This document shows, in pieces, positions 11,463 through 23,199 of a stretch of 64,000 nt of DNA (positions within the stretch are counted from its first letter, which is position 1; each line of letters opens with the position of its first letter). The notes under the pieces are model-generated. The model made no database searches. It was not told the DNA's origin and worked only from the letters and a program-made list of their open reading frames with translations. The translations under genes were made by a program, and so were the position numbers. This DNA comes from Limnoperna fortunei (taxonomy: Eukaryota; Mollusca; Bivalvia; Mytilida; Modiolidae): the NCBI GenBank assembly GCA_944474755.1, contig OX104117.1, positions 63,727,522 to 63,791,521 on the forward strand. The letters are read 5' to 3'.

Positions 11463-13700
11463 AAAAATGTTGACAATCTGAGGACCGTCAGAGGTTATGT
11501 GCTATATTCGTTCTCCAATGTCAAAAAACTACTTTCTACATAGAATTGTAAACAATGGATGGCAAAAAGACGTTTCCAACCTTCTTAAGTTTGAAAATTC
11601 TTTCCATCTCTAAGTGAGAAAACCAAGGAATAATTTAAACAAAAATGAATTGCCTTTCGAAATTATGTACACCCTTTGACAATGTTGGGTATAAAGCTGC
11701 TGACAAAGTATGGACAAATCTTGTTTTAATAGGTTTTTGGCTGACACCAGCGTCCAAAATATTGATCGCATTGAAACCTAGCATTATTAGTTTTAAAATG
11801 AGAATAGCATACACAGGAGCATATGAGAAATCAACGATTGAAACAGTGTAGTAATTACGCGTGTCTCATTGGTTAGTTTGTATTTTCCGGTTAAGGACAA
11901 AAAAAAAGTCCGCTTGGAGAGAGATAACACTATGTACCCAAAGAATCTAATAATTCTTCTAAAGTATCCACCCTCTGAACATACATGTTGTCAGTTTAAT
12001 AATCTGATATTTGACAGGTATTCTTATCCGCGAATCGACTTTGTATATTTGGGTTTTATCATTTGTATATGTATGTCTTGTCATCACTTACCACCAGGAA
12101 GTTACCTATATCTTTTGTGTCTTAAAACCAGAGCAGACAGCGTAGTTCTAAATTGTCAATATAGCTCCAGCAAGAGTTTAACGTGACGAACTATAAACAT
12201 CCGGATGTCTACAAAGAGATAACGTCTCACTCATATCCATAACTCGTGTTTAATATATTTTCTATATCAAACAAATTATTAAAAAAACAGTCTCAATATT
12301 AATTAAATTGCGCAAAACATCAAATAAGCGTATTTCCTATGAATTGAAAATAGTAGTGTTATTGTCTCTGAAATATCATGCTTTTGAATGGATGTATAGT
12401 TCACCGATCGTTCAGAAGTCATTTATCCGTCATCGATAGTCATCCATTAGTCAAATGGTTAAGCTTAGGGGTGCAGATACTATACGTACATTTTATTCAA
12501 TGATTTTTACAACAGAGAAATACTGTAAAGAAACTGAAGAAATATAATAATCATGATGCACATGACCGCTGAGTGAAAAATTAAAAAAATATAGTGTTGT
12601 TAATTTCTAAACTAAGTCGATGTTTATTTGATAAAATGTATGGACACCAGTAAAATATTCGACAGTTACGCGTTGGTCCATGACTTGTCTGATAAAGTAA
12701 TTTTAGTAACACTCTGAGATTACTATAACCAACGTTAAATTGCCACGGTGGTTAATATAAAACTCTATTTTGACGATTCCCAAAAATGATTATATTTTAA
12801 GAGCACCGTAAATGGGTTCCAGTACTGTATATTCTTTGTAATTTTATTCTGTGATATGTGCAAATTGTGTAACTTGACAATCGTTGTTATACATAAGGTA
12901 CTCTTTTTCATTAACTGGTGAACAGGTATAAATGTCTACCAGGAAGTCCTTTAAACTTGATACGTTACCCTACTAGATATTCTCTTAATATAATCCGTAA
13001 AAACATACTTCACGTTATCATAGTCCTGAAAAAGTTATTAGTCTACTGCGCAGATGTCTTATGAGCAAATGTATTGTTTCAACCAATATGTTTTGTTTAT
13101 TGATATCTTACGCGCAAGGTCTAAGACTAAATAAGGTAAAAATATATATATTTGAGGCAATTTGATCTATTATAGTGCACATTAACAATATCCAAATGTG
13201 CATATGTTCATATGTTTATGCTAAAATATCTAAGCATGTAAGTAACAACTAGAAAACAAGATGTCAATGATGATATTCCAAAATTACACAAAAATGCCTA
13301 CACTGACAGTTGCAAAGCCAGCTTATCTGCGTGCTTTGCAAAGTTGTAAATAAAGTTTATTAAGATATTGTCTCCAGTGCAAGAATGACAACATTAAAAT
13401 AAATACTAGGATTTTTTGTTGTTTCGTATTAATATCAGTTATAAAATGTATTATATTAAAATATTTTAGAAGGCTATCTGCACAATTTAATTAAAAATCG
13501 CTATTTAAAATTTTATAAGTTCATCTTTGACATTACAACTCTTAATATCAACTTCTATCATTATAAAATAACATTTCGTCTTTATTATGCATAAAGCATT
13601 CGCTTAAACTTACGCCAACAAAAATGCAGTTTTATTTCACATCAAAACTTATTCTCAACTAAAGAATATACGGCAAATTATGATAAAACTACACACAGGT
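11463..13700. other. No gene seen
   Basis: A+T-rich DNA. Open frames at 11,645-11,851 and 11,869-12,186 (+) show no recognisable domain. No structured repeat was found. Confidence 0.4.
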
Positions 13701-13707
13701 ATATAAT

Positions 13708-14430
13708 ATGCTTAATTTTCTGATCGACAACATATTTGTCTTTTGGAAGATTTTTTCTGCAGTGCTCCATTCACAGTATTCCTATGGAATCGAGTTTCTT
13801 CAACGTTCTTTTGAAAACAAGAAGATAGATTTTGTTTGAATAATGTTTAACGCCACTTTTAGGAATTTTTCAGCAATATCATGGCGTCCAGTTTTTATTG
13901 GGGAGAAAGCCGGAGTACCCGGAGAAAACAACCGTCCTTCAGTAGGAAAACTGCAAGAAGATAGAAGAAGCTAGGTCTTTTAATTTTATATCCTTTCAAT
14001 TAACAACCCTCAATCGTCTGAATGACTTCCGTTAATATATCCTTTAGAACTGTAAATTAAATAAACCACATAAACAGCTTTATCTTCGACAAACGAGACA
14101 ATTTCAATTTTAAAATTATAAATTTGCCTTGAGCAGCAATATTCAATCCTTTTTTTGCATAAATTTCTCAATTACACAGGAATACAAACGCTTTCATTGA
14201 CTATACAGATATTTGCAAACGTCACCAAATTCGTTGTGATAGACTTATAAGCCAAGGTTACCAGAAGATAGAAGCATCAAAGTGCACCCGTGGTTTCTTA
14301 TTGGGTTCGGGTTCTTCTTCCGTTTTCTTGTTTTTTTTTGTTTTTAGTGTTGCTTTGTGGATGTTTGTCTATATCCGGATTTGTAACTGTCGATCGACTT
14401 TTGGCTCTTATTGTTTGGTCGGTTTCCATT
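13708..14430 (+). mobile_element. Relic of a Penelope-like RT element, copy A (mostly deleted)
   Basis: Two pieces match the better copy at 50.8-51.8 kb. The first is 'ttttctgatcgacaacata' near 13,718, which lies just before the RT motif block in that copy. The second is 14,290-14,425, which matches its 3' region: 'gcacccgtggttt', 'attgggttcgggtt', 'ggatttgtaactgtc' and 'cttttggctcttattgtt'. The RT core itself is absent. Between them is another dispersed repeat (13,843-13,970), so the gap may combine deletion and insertion. The 93-codon ORF at 14,290-14,571 is 3'-end sequence and not a gene. Confidence 0.5.
13843..13970 (+). repeat. Dispersed molluscan repeat, copy 1
   Basis: Contains 'tgtttaacgccactttt', 'atatcatggcgtccag' and 'agccggagtacccggagaa', ending near 'taggaaaactg'. 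I recognise the phrase order from memory as widespread in molluscan genomic DNA. A shorter copy lies at 16,942-16,995. Its source element is unknown to me. Confidence 0.5.
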
Positions 14431-16672
14431 GATATTTTTCTGACAAAAACGTCTCGCACGTTCACTACAATTTACTATAAATTATATTTCTTTGTTAACA
14501 AATATTATATCAAGTATGCAGACATGATTGAAGAATTTGTCGTTTTTCCTTTTTTATTATGTACACTGTGATTGTTATTCGATAGTTGTTTGAGACATCT
14601 ATTACTGACTGATAGTGTATAAAACATTATTCATCAACGCAAAAACTAACACACGAACGCAAAGGGATAGTGGTGATTTGCATATCATAAATCCTGCTTT
14701 AACTAAACAATTTCAGAAATATCTGTACAGGTACTACGTCAAGACAATTGTTGTAATTGCTTCATGTGTGGTTGTTGGTTCGTGAGTTTGTCGGTTACTA
14801 GGTTTCTGTCGATTTTTTGTACATTTTTCTTTGTGCTTGGTATTCTGTTATTACTTTTTGTTAAATGATTTATGAAAGACAATTTCGTAGTCATAATTAT
14901 TCAGACTTTTTACTATTATATATTTCACTTCATTTTAATGTACTTCTCGGTAGGGTCTAGAGGGGAAATAATTTTTATTAAAACAAATCACAGTCCAAAA
15001 TGCAATCAACATATATAAATTTAAGAGCTCTTAATTGTATTTTTGAGCAATTCGCCAGGTTGACTGCATATATTTGTAGACAATATTCTTTTTTTCTTAA
15101 GCCTTTTTAAATTTTTCAGAATCACTACAAACCTATGAAATACATACAGTGATATCCCACTCAAATAATTTATACTCTGAAGTGTAGAATGTACGACTCT
15201 ATTATAAAGTTTCCTAAATAAAGTTCAATGCAGATCTTTCTCGCATGTTAGATTAAATGATGTATTCGACATTTTAAAGCCTCAAATTATTGTCTACTAT
15301 GTCATCACATTAGTTATCAAAACACCTAACGTTTCTTTCTCGCACATAATTAAATTCATGTTCAATCACGTGTGTACGGTAAAATACAAAGTAGAAGGAT
15401 CAATAAAAAAATTAGCGAAAATATGACCCTCTGTGATTTTTAATGCAGTTTTAACGAATTGTTTTTGCGTTTCTCAGCCAAGTTTACTGACAAAAAAAAA
15501 CTTATCAGAAATACCTTAGTCCACCATACTTTTTCGTTAAAATAAAACATGGTTTCCATCATTTCGTAATGGACTGCAATGTTGTAGACTGATTATATAA
15601 ATGAAATATGATTAGTGTGTGCCAATTGCGGAGAATAAGTAAGGCCGTTCCATGGTTCTCCTCTATATATAGATTCACAACTCCTGTGTTTTAATAAAAA
15701 ACTTTCTAGAAACTGACAGAAGCATATATCATCTAACATTAAAACGTAAGGTAAATTAATTATGACAAAAGAAAGAACTGGAAAGACAACAAGCACCAAA
15801 TCCTAATGAATTACTGAAAATATATTTCCCTTCTTTAAAAGAACCATTTCCTGCATTTGTAAACTTGAATGCACATAATCAAAAGATTTTTAATAAACAA
15901 AAACCAGAAGGAAGGAATAAGAAAAATGGACGTATAGTTGCAACACACCAATTAATGGCACGTATCTTTTTGTATTTTTCTCTGCAGTTTGTCTCGTTTT
16001 GTGCTACCTTGTGGGAATACAAATTTTTGAAATTGTTTTCAATAGAAAATTTGATAAAATATGGTGAAATGAAAGGAATAAGTTAAAATGTCCTGTTTAA
16101 AGAGTCTCTCTATCACTGATGGTATTCTTCTGGAGCTTTAAAAATAGTAATGCATAATACTTTTTTTATAACGTTTGGATATATTTTCGAAATTGTGTTG
16201 TTCTTTTATACCATTAAATATGGTTCCCAGTGCGATGGTGAAAAATTATTTAATTGAGGTTATGTTATACTATAACAAATAGCCGCTTACAATTAATGTC
16301 TAGATTTTACAGGTAAAATATTACATATTCATCCCCAAATAAATGTATGTTAAATGGAGGGTTTGCAGTACCTAGGTGTGCCTACAATGTTAATTTATGC
16401 ATGCTTAGCATCAATTAATTATTTTCAAATCGATTATTTCGTAGGTAAGCGTGTGTGATAAGCTGAAAACAACATTAAAATATTAAAAAAATGCCTTTCT
16501 GCGTTTATAAGTGATAGATTATTTGAACCGATGCAACAATAATTAAGTAAAACTATTGTTTGGTTATACTTAGAATCTTAAATTATCGTTGCATAATTTG
16601 ATCATTTTTTATGGCTTTCTATATCTCACATAGATACAATTAATGATAATGGATTTCCCACCATCATATTTA
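14431..16672. other. No gene seen
   Basis: A+T-rich sequence. The segment 15,540-15,660 distantly resembles the phrase set of the 360-5,270 repeat ('gtttccatcat', 'gtagactgat', 'attagtgtgtgcc'), so it may be a fourth, very decayed fragment. Short ORFs here have no recognisable content. Confidence 0.35.
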
Positions 16673-16825
16673 AAGCAAAGTTAAGTATATATTTTATCTT
16701 TTAAGTATCTGCATGGCTGATTGTAGACGACGATCTGTGATATTAATAGGCACAAACTCGTCGCCAGTAAAAAGAGTAAAAGTTTGAAAATTCTTTCATA
16801 TTAAAATATATACTTAACTTTGCTT
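16673..16825. mobile_element. MITE with 24-bp perfect terminal inverted repeats
   Basis: The left end 'aagcaaagttaagtatatat' (continuing tttta) at 16,673-16,696 is the exact inverse complement of 16,802-16,825. The element is about 153 bp with no coding capacity. Each side shows 'ttaaa' next to the 'gcaaag' end, consistent with a TTAAA (or TTAA) target duplication. A TTAA target would suggest piggyBac-like mobilisation, but the ends are too A+T-rich to be sure. Confidence 0.75.
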
Positions 16826-16941
16826 AAAGATAGCTCATGAATAATGGCTGCGAACATTTTAATAGTTGTGTTTGTTGTTGTACATATCATAGTATTAACA
16901 ACTTCTATATCCCTATTACCTGGTCGTTTTCTTGTTTCAAT

Positions 16942-16995
16942 GGTGTTTGATGCCACTTTCGGACATTTTCAGCTATATCATGGCGTCCAGACTTT
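16942..16995 (+). repeat. Dispersed molluscan repeat, copy 2 (fragment)
   Basis: 'ggtgtttgatgccacttt', 'cattttcagctatatcatgg' and 'cgtccagac' match the copy at 13,843 with a few substitutions. Only the first ~55 bp is present. Confidence 0.5.
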
Positions 16996-16999
16996 AGAA

Positions 17000-18949
17000 G
17001 CCATAGAACAAACCCAGATCTATTAAAACTATTAATTTTTGAGTCAAGTACGCTCTGAGTCGTAAATGAATATGTCATATAAAACAATAAAAGAGCGTCC
17101 TGTCAAAATAGTAACTTCTTAAAGTGGATGACAATAGGTTATTTTATGTTTGAAAAATATAACAAACAGGCTAGATACTAATCGTTGTGGACCTTTTCGT
17201 ATATCATAATAGTACAGGTAAATAATGGGATATTTTTAGCGTTTCCCTAAATACTGCTATTTTAAACAGCAACAAATGTAAAAATGTGTTATGTTGTTAG
17301 TAATTACATTTTTGCACTTAACATTTAAATTGACAATGACAAACGTGACACAACTGCCTTTGATGCATTTGAGTCTGAAAAAACATATTTACACGAAACA
17401 AAAAGTTAAAGACGAAATTGTCAGAATAATCAGAAGCCACGGCAACATTTCGATAACAAATACCGTTTGAAAAAAGATTACGTATCAGTGATGGTCTATA
17501 ATGTGTTTGATCTTTCTTTTTCCCTTTTCATTTCTGTATGTTAGTGCACAACTTGTATTTATTATCATTTGTATGTTCTATAAATTCGTACTACTAATCT
17601 GAGACCATTTTAACTGGTTCATCAGACAGTGCCTGACTCACTAAAGCTGATATAACCTATTCAAGTCTTTAAGATACCTCATGTTAAATGTATTGCACTT
17701 GTAAAAGAATAAAGAATTATACAGTTTTCCAAAATGTGCGTTTGTGTTTTATACTTTCAATGAAAACAAGTTTCATCGTCAACTAGAATACAACATTTTG
17801 ATGCTTTACAGTGCAATATTATGTACGTGCGTGTGACCACCGAGCAGTTGTAACATGTTGATAGTTTGGAATGCCTAATATGTAAACTACATACTATCTA
17901 TTGTATTTATTGTAGCAACTTAAAGCGGTCCTTTAAAGAAATAATGCACTTTTAAGACGTCAACAAGAATTTAGCCATATGGATAAAAATTATTTCCCTT
18001 TGATCGTCTGGTAGTTTTGCAATAACTGATAAATGTGATATTTATCCAGCGTTTGTTTTAATGATGATTATTACACAAAAAAATGTAATAGGGTAAAAAA
18101 CAAAGATTTAAATTCTTTTTAAAACAAATATATACTGCACCTTATGATATTAGCAGTTTATTTATTTAACCTGTCTTGTACCTAGTCTGTAAGTAGACAT
18201 TTCCTTCACATGACACGTGCTTAAAGGAATATACCTGTAAGTGAAGCATATAATATATGAACAAACATCAACCTGAAGGGTATAGCAGTGTTGCTAACAT
18301 TTTTATATTCTCTAACAAATAAACTATAATGTTAAAAAAGAAATGCATAGCACTAGTGAATATTTTAAAAATTTAAATTATGCAATTTAAGAAGTGTAAT
18401 GAAATTGTCTATTTAATCATCGATTTTTTACAGGTAAGACTCACTTTAAAGTCTTAAACTTTGTAATTAATCCAACCGATATGCTTAAGTGTATACCATG
18501 ACGAAGTTTGAAACTTGAATTCATCTTAACGTTAAACAACTGCCTTGGTTGGACTCTTGAAATATCGTCCCCCAAAAGTAACCCAAAGTGAAAATTAACC
18601 AACTGAAACAGTAAACAATTTCTCACATGTCGAACAGACTCAAGCAGACTGACTCTGTCGTTTAACGCACGAGAAGTGGGCTACCTCACATAACGACTCA
18701 TAGTCAAGATTGCTACATACTGTTCTTGCATCTACTGTATCTAATAGTTCTCGCAAAAGCCTCTGCATTTGAAATACTTAAACTGAGAAAAATAAGTCCA
18801 CATATAGGCTGCTAATGACTTCGACAATATGCCATTGTACCCAGAAGGCAGTTTTGACACCGTTAAACAGATGAAAAAGAGTATGATGATTCACCAGATT
18901 GAAGGGCTGGACATTCCACAACCGGTGTAAAATCTGGTTTAGAAACTAG
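17000..18949. other. No gene seen
   Basis: A+T-rich DNA without recognisable coding sequence or strong repeats. Some of the sequence just before 18,950 could be a further degraded 5' part of the Tc1-like relic that follows, but no motif supports it. Confidence 0.4.
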
Positions 18950-19235
18950 TCACATTTTTGGTACAAAATGCGATGACAGAATCCGTGTATACCCGATGTA
19001 CTAAGGAACTTTTATACTCCTCCTGTGTCCAGGAAGTGTAAACCTTCGGTAGAGGTAGCGGCAATGTAATGACGGTAAACAGAACTGGTATATTTCCCAA
19101 GCTATTCTATTCAGCGGCTCAAAGGTACAGAGACGATATTCTCAAATCTCACCCGATGCGCGTAATTGACCGACTGAGGGAGTTGTGTCAACAGGACAAT
19201 GCCAGGCTTCACATGGCGCGCTTAACAAGGATCTC
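18950..19235 (+). pseudogene. Tc1/mariner-type transposase relic
   Basis: The source gene would cut and paste its transposon by a DDE/D mechanism. Reading the plus strand: 'DDRIRVYP' near 18,970 corresponds to the 'GRIRVYRR' region. After a frame change, 'GRGSGNVM' near 19,048 corresponds to the 'GGGSVMVWGG' block. 'AQRYRDDIL' follows near 19,120. Then 'CQQDNARLHMARL' near 19,188 corresponds to the second catalytic aspartate block. Spacing between blocks fits the family. The N-terminal DNA-binding half and the last catalytic residue are missing and no inverted termini were found, so this is a dead internal fragment. Confidence 0.75.
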
Positions 19236-19850
19236 TAGATATTAATGGGATCCATATCTTTGCTTGTTATATATTTTTAACCCGAGTTTTGGGTTTTTTC
19301 TTTTTTTACAAATATCATGTCCGATTATAATTTCCACAGTCGATATATTATTAACCTACAATACAGTCAACATTCATTGAAGACATCTAAAATCGATGCA
19401 GAGATTTTGGAATTAAAAACACCACCAATAAATACACTTAGGTCAGCCTCTTACTTGGACCTTCTTACAAAAAATAGAAACGGAAAACTACAAACGCGAA
19501 AAACGTGATGTCTTAAACTTTCCGATTGCCAATCGTTCAGCAAATTTCAGCAGCTCTAGCGTATGGTGTATACATCTAGATTCTGCAATCGACTTCCGAT
19601 TTTCTAGACCGCTCACTGCTGTTGACTACAACACTACTCAAACAATGGTTTGTTTGACCTCTGTTGATGTTATGTCTCCATAAGTCTTATGGTTGTCACC
19701 ATGACATAATTGATTCTTATGGTAAATTCATCTTTTATTTCCGATGAGCCATAGCTAGTCTTTCCTGTTCTTTCGATTTTTACGAGACATGACAATGAGT
19801 TACTCTACAAGTGTCTTAGAGGCAGGCACTACGTGCATTATCCGCCATGT
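19236..19850 (+). pseudogene. Relic of Penelope-like RT element, copy B
   Basis: From about 19,425 the sequence follows the C-terminal part of the RT copy at 51.2-51.7 kb. It has a conserved 'SASYLDL' stretch, 'NGKLQTR', then 'cagcagctctagcgtatggt' (51,372), 'cactgctgttgacta' and 'gtcaccatgac' in the same order and spacing. It continues into the 3' flank ('agacatgacaatgagt', 'ggcaggcactac'). Stops and frame shifts abolish coding. The catalytic RT half is not present. The 63-codon ORF at 19,317-19,508 is part of this relic. Confidence 0.65.
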
Positions 19851-20094
19851 AACTTTTAGCATGATAAGCAATAAAACTTCAGACATGATGGCTCGGATAT
19901 CTCCAATCATAAAAAGATCTGGATGACACTATGAATACAGTGTTTTCATTGAAGGTAGGTGTATAAGGTACATAAAATTGTTCATGTTCGATCGATAGAT
20001 AGGTTTCTCCAGTATAAAAATTCAGATCAAGTTAACAATATTCGCCCGTATTCTGTCCAGTTCCATGGCATCTGTAACAGGACAAGACTGCACC

Positions 20095-20330
20095 ATACCT
20101 AAATGTAAATCGTAGAATTGTAAAACTTGTTATAGTTTAATAACCGACACCAAATTTAAAGGTAATTTGATAAACAAAGCATATCTAACCAGAAGTTTTG
20201 ATGATCTGAATTCAGAAAATATTGTGTACGCTTTAGAATGAAGCTTTTGCCGACATATTCATGTGAGGGAAACAAAAGGGCGACTCAACAAACATTTAAG
20301 TGGAGCCCGTCATGCAAATTCCATATCTTT
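20095..20330 (+). pseudogene. GIY-YIG endonuclease relic of Penelope-like type
   Basis: One plus-strand frame reads 'CKTCYSLITDTKF', then 'SFDDLNSENIVYALE', a stop, then 'RETKGRLNKHLSG'. This follows the pattern Cys-x2-Cys, a linker, the 'IVYA..C..C' strand, 'YVGETKG.L..R..GHR' of GIY-YIG domains in Penelope-like retroelements. Several key positions are mutated: the Tyr and Gly of YVGET are changed and one Cys codon is now a stop. It lies about 450 bp downstream of the RT relic on the same strand. It could be the endonuclease of that element or a separate insertion. Confidence 0.55.
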
Positions 20331-21502
20331 AGGATCTATGTCAATATTTTTACTCTCTGTAATACACAGACCACCTCTTAGTCAAGACAATCCTTATGAA
20401 GACAAGCGCTATTGCAATTTAACCATTGTATGAAGGAATCATGAAGGAAAACTTAAATACAAGATAAAAAAACTGGATGAAATATGATGCCGAATTTAAT
20501 TTCTCTTTATTGCCAGACGGGAAACTTAGAGACCTTACGATCGGGTAAACCAGTTAAACCAGGCTAGGTCATATACAAAGGAACATTTAAACGATTGCAG
20601 TGAATATGACATACAAATTTATCGCGAAAACCAGTCCTTCATCCGGTCAAACTCCCAAGTTGCCACAGCAGCTCTAAGAGTTATGACCTTTGAATACAAT
20701 ACGATGAAGCCTGAGTCTCCTTTGAATGGTACCGTAAGTGTCGAGCAGGGGCAATAGAGATGAAAATGAACCATGACTTATAAATGACCATTGGTTTAAA
20801 TCTAGACTAGACCAATATAAATGTTCATTGGGTATTTGAAGTAACAGTATATTCAAATGGTCTTCATTTTTTCCATTCGTTTAATGGTTCATTGTTTGTT
20901 TTTAAATATAAATTCAGTCGGATAAGAACAGTAAGTTTAACGAATTTATCTCTAAAAGAGAATTTGTAGCCGTTTTGTTCATCATGTTTTTATACAGTAC
21001 ACAGTCAAATTTTTCTCGTGGCTGTTTGTAAATGCATCATTTGAAAACTACACTATTTGCGAAGAATGCCGACAAAATACGGTTTCCTCGAGCCATGAAC
21101 CTCTTGTTCCCAACACGAGACGTTAGTGAACAAGACGACGGTGCTACTTAAGCGAACATTTAGCGTAGCAACGGTACTGCCATCTTTAATCGGTAGTAAC
21201 CTCTCCAATGAACTTTATTAAAGTAACTTTTGGAATTTTTCATGGACAACTTGAAAAACTTTCTACGGTTAAACTACCTAACTCTACTTAATATGTCTTA
21301 ACGTACCTGATAGCACATATCGTTTTATATATATTCTCATGCTTGGTTGTTGCAATTTTTTCTCTCGCTCTCTCTTTGTTTTATTATTAATTATTTTAAA
21401 GATTATTTTGAAAAGTTTTAGCAAGGAAAAACTGAAAATCTTTTGAAAGCTTCATTTTTTCCTTTCTTCATCTTACCTTATGGCAAAATTGTTCACTCAA
21501 GT
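20331..21502. other. No gene seen
   Basis: No supported feature. The segment to about 20,700 may hold further degraded codons downstream of the GIY-YIG relic, but no motif is clear. Confidence 0.35.
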
Positions 21503-21982
21503 AAATTGTTAAGCTAGTCAGTAGAGTAAAATGTTCACTCAGATGACGCGTCCGAGCATTCAAAAATTTTCTATGCAGAACAACAAAGTTCAAGTCGATC
21601 GAAAAACACAATTTTTTTTAAACGTAATTGACTAGTTGACAAAATCACTATGTGGAGAATTAATTATTGTGTGTGACTTATATTTTTCACATAAATTTCT
21701 GCAAATGTTATTGCATACTGTAATATCAATGTGCAAGCTTGCAAATTGTTAAGCTAGTCAGTAGAGTAAAATGTTCACTCAGATGACGCGTCCGAGCATT
21801 CAAAAATTTTCTCTGCAGAACAACAAAGTTAAAGTCGATCGAAAAACACAAATTGTTTAAAATGTAATTGAATAGTTGACAAAATCACTATGTGGAGAAT
21901 TAATTATTATGTGTGACATATATTTCACATTAATTTCTGCAAATGTTATTGCATACTGTAATAACAGTGTGCACTCTTGTAA
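21503..21982. repeat. Tandem duplication of a 240-bp unit
   Basis: The unit beginning 'aaattgttaagctagtcag' at 21,503 restarts at 21,743. It contains 'cagatgacgcgtccgagcat' and 'caaaatcactatgtggagaa' in both copies. The copies differ by about a dozen substitutions and small indels by eye. It is non-coding and no third copy is present. Confidence 0.85.
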
Positions 21983-22639
21983 ATAACTTGTTACATATTT
22001 GTATTTTTCCTTCAATTTCCAGCTGTTTATATGTCCTTTTCCTTTACCTTGATGAAATGTTCTATGTCTTAGATATTTCCTTGTATGTTGATGGATTTGC
22101 ACCGGATTATGAGCACAAATATATCCATCAGGTTTTATTGTGTTTTGCCCACTCTCATTATGTGTACTTTTATTATACCCCCGTTGTGACTTGATAATGC
22201 GAATCGGTAGTACAGAGTGAGAGTGGGTCTATTAAATGTTTCTCTAAATCACAATAGAGCACGAACTTTATCACTGTTTTATGTTTTTTGTATATATTGT
22301 TTAGTATTTTATCAGATTCCCTGCCTGTTATAGTATTATTATGTTTTTTTGATTTTGAGAAATGTGTTCCAAGTGATGAGTCACATTATTCCCCAAAGCA
22401 ATGTTAATTACATTTTAATGATTGTCACGTTGTTGTCAAAATTTGAAATATTTTGATCATACCGGGATTGGAATTCAACACCGGCCTCATGGATATCAAC
22501 CATACTTTAATTAATATTGATCCTTATGATACAAGGAGTTCTGATTGCACACCCGAATTCTCGCATATTTACCAGATTTTTTTCTAATTCTACATCCTTC
22601 CTTTATTTAAATGTAATGTTTACTGCCAAAATTAGACCT

Positions 22640-23150
22640 TATGATAGCCGAATATAACAATTTCGATATTTTGTCTTTTACTGAAACATAGTTGAAATCC
22701 TCGGATATGGATAACTCTACAGAGCCAATAAACTACCAAAAATCGTTTAGGAAAGATAGGGGTGGGGACCAAAAAGGGAGAGGAGTCATCGTTTATGTCA
22801 AGGAAAATATGAATGCCATTAGGCGCTTTGACTTAGAATCTACCGATAAAGAAGCTGTTTGGGTTTAGTTAAAAATAAGTAACAAAAAGGGTTTGTATGG
22901 TACCTTTTAAATTCCACCTCGTAGCAATAACGAAGTTTGGAGTAAAGTTGAATGTTCTGTAGAGTCCGCAATAAACGATGCCTCAGGTGATTATGTCATA
23001 TTAACGGGTGACTTTAATAACAATCAAGTAAATGTGAACTCAAAAATGAAACGTATTTGTACGTCTTATAGTCTATAGCAAATGATTCTGTATTGATTTT
23101 GTACCTTATACTAGCGTTGGACCTCATTTGTTGAGTCAGAATAGATATCA
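22640..23150 (+). pseudogene. LINE endonuclease domain, multiple stops
   Basis: A plus-strand frame gives 'NNFDILSFTET' (the catalytic Glu region), a stop, 'RKDRGG', 'GVIVYVKE', 'EAVWV', 'SNNEVWSKVE' and 'YVILTGDFNN' near 23,005 (the D-x-N catalytic motif). This order is that of APE-type endonucleases of CR1/Jockey-like elements. At least three in-frame stops are seen. The terminal S-D-H motif is not intact. Translation resumes in another frame as 'RKIW/KIWLYDRGNY' near 23,210. Confidence 0.75.
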
Positions 23151-23199
23151 TTATCCTGTGATTGGTCTTTTTAACTCTCTTAAACCAATTCCTAATTCA

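Noticed and set aside
10611..12186. Small ORFs at 10,611-10,874, 11,645-11,851 and 11,869-12,186 as genes
   Set aside because: No domains, no splice or promoter support, and lengths expected by chance in A+T-rich DNA.
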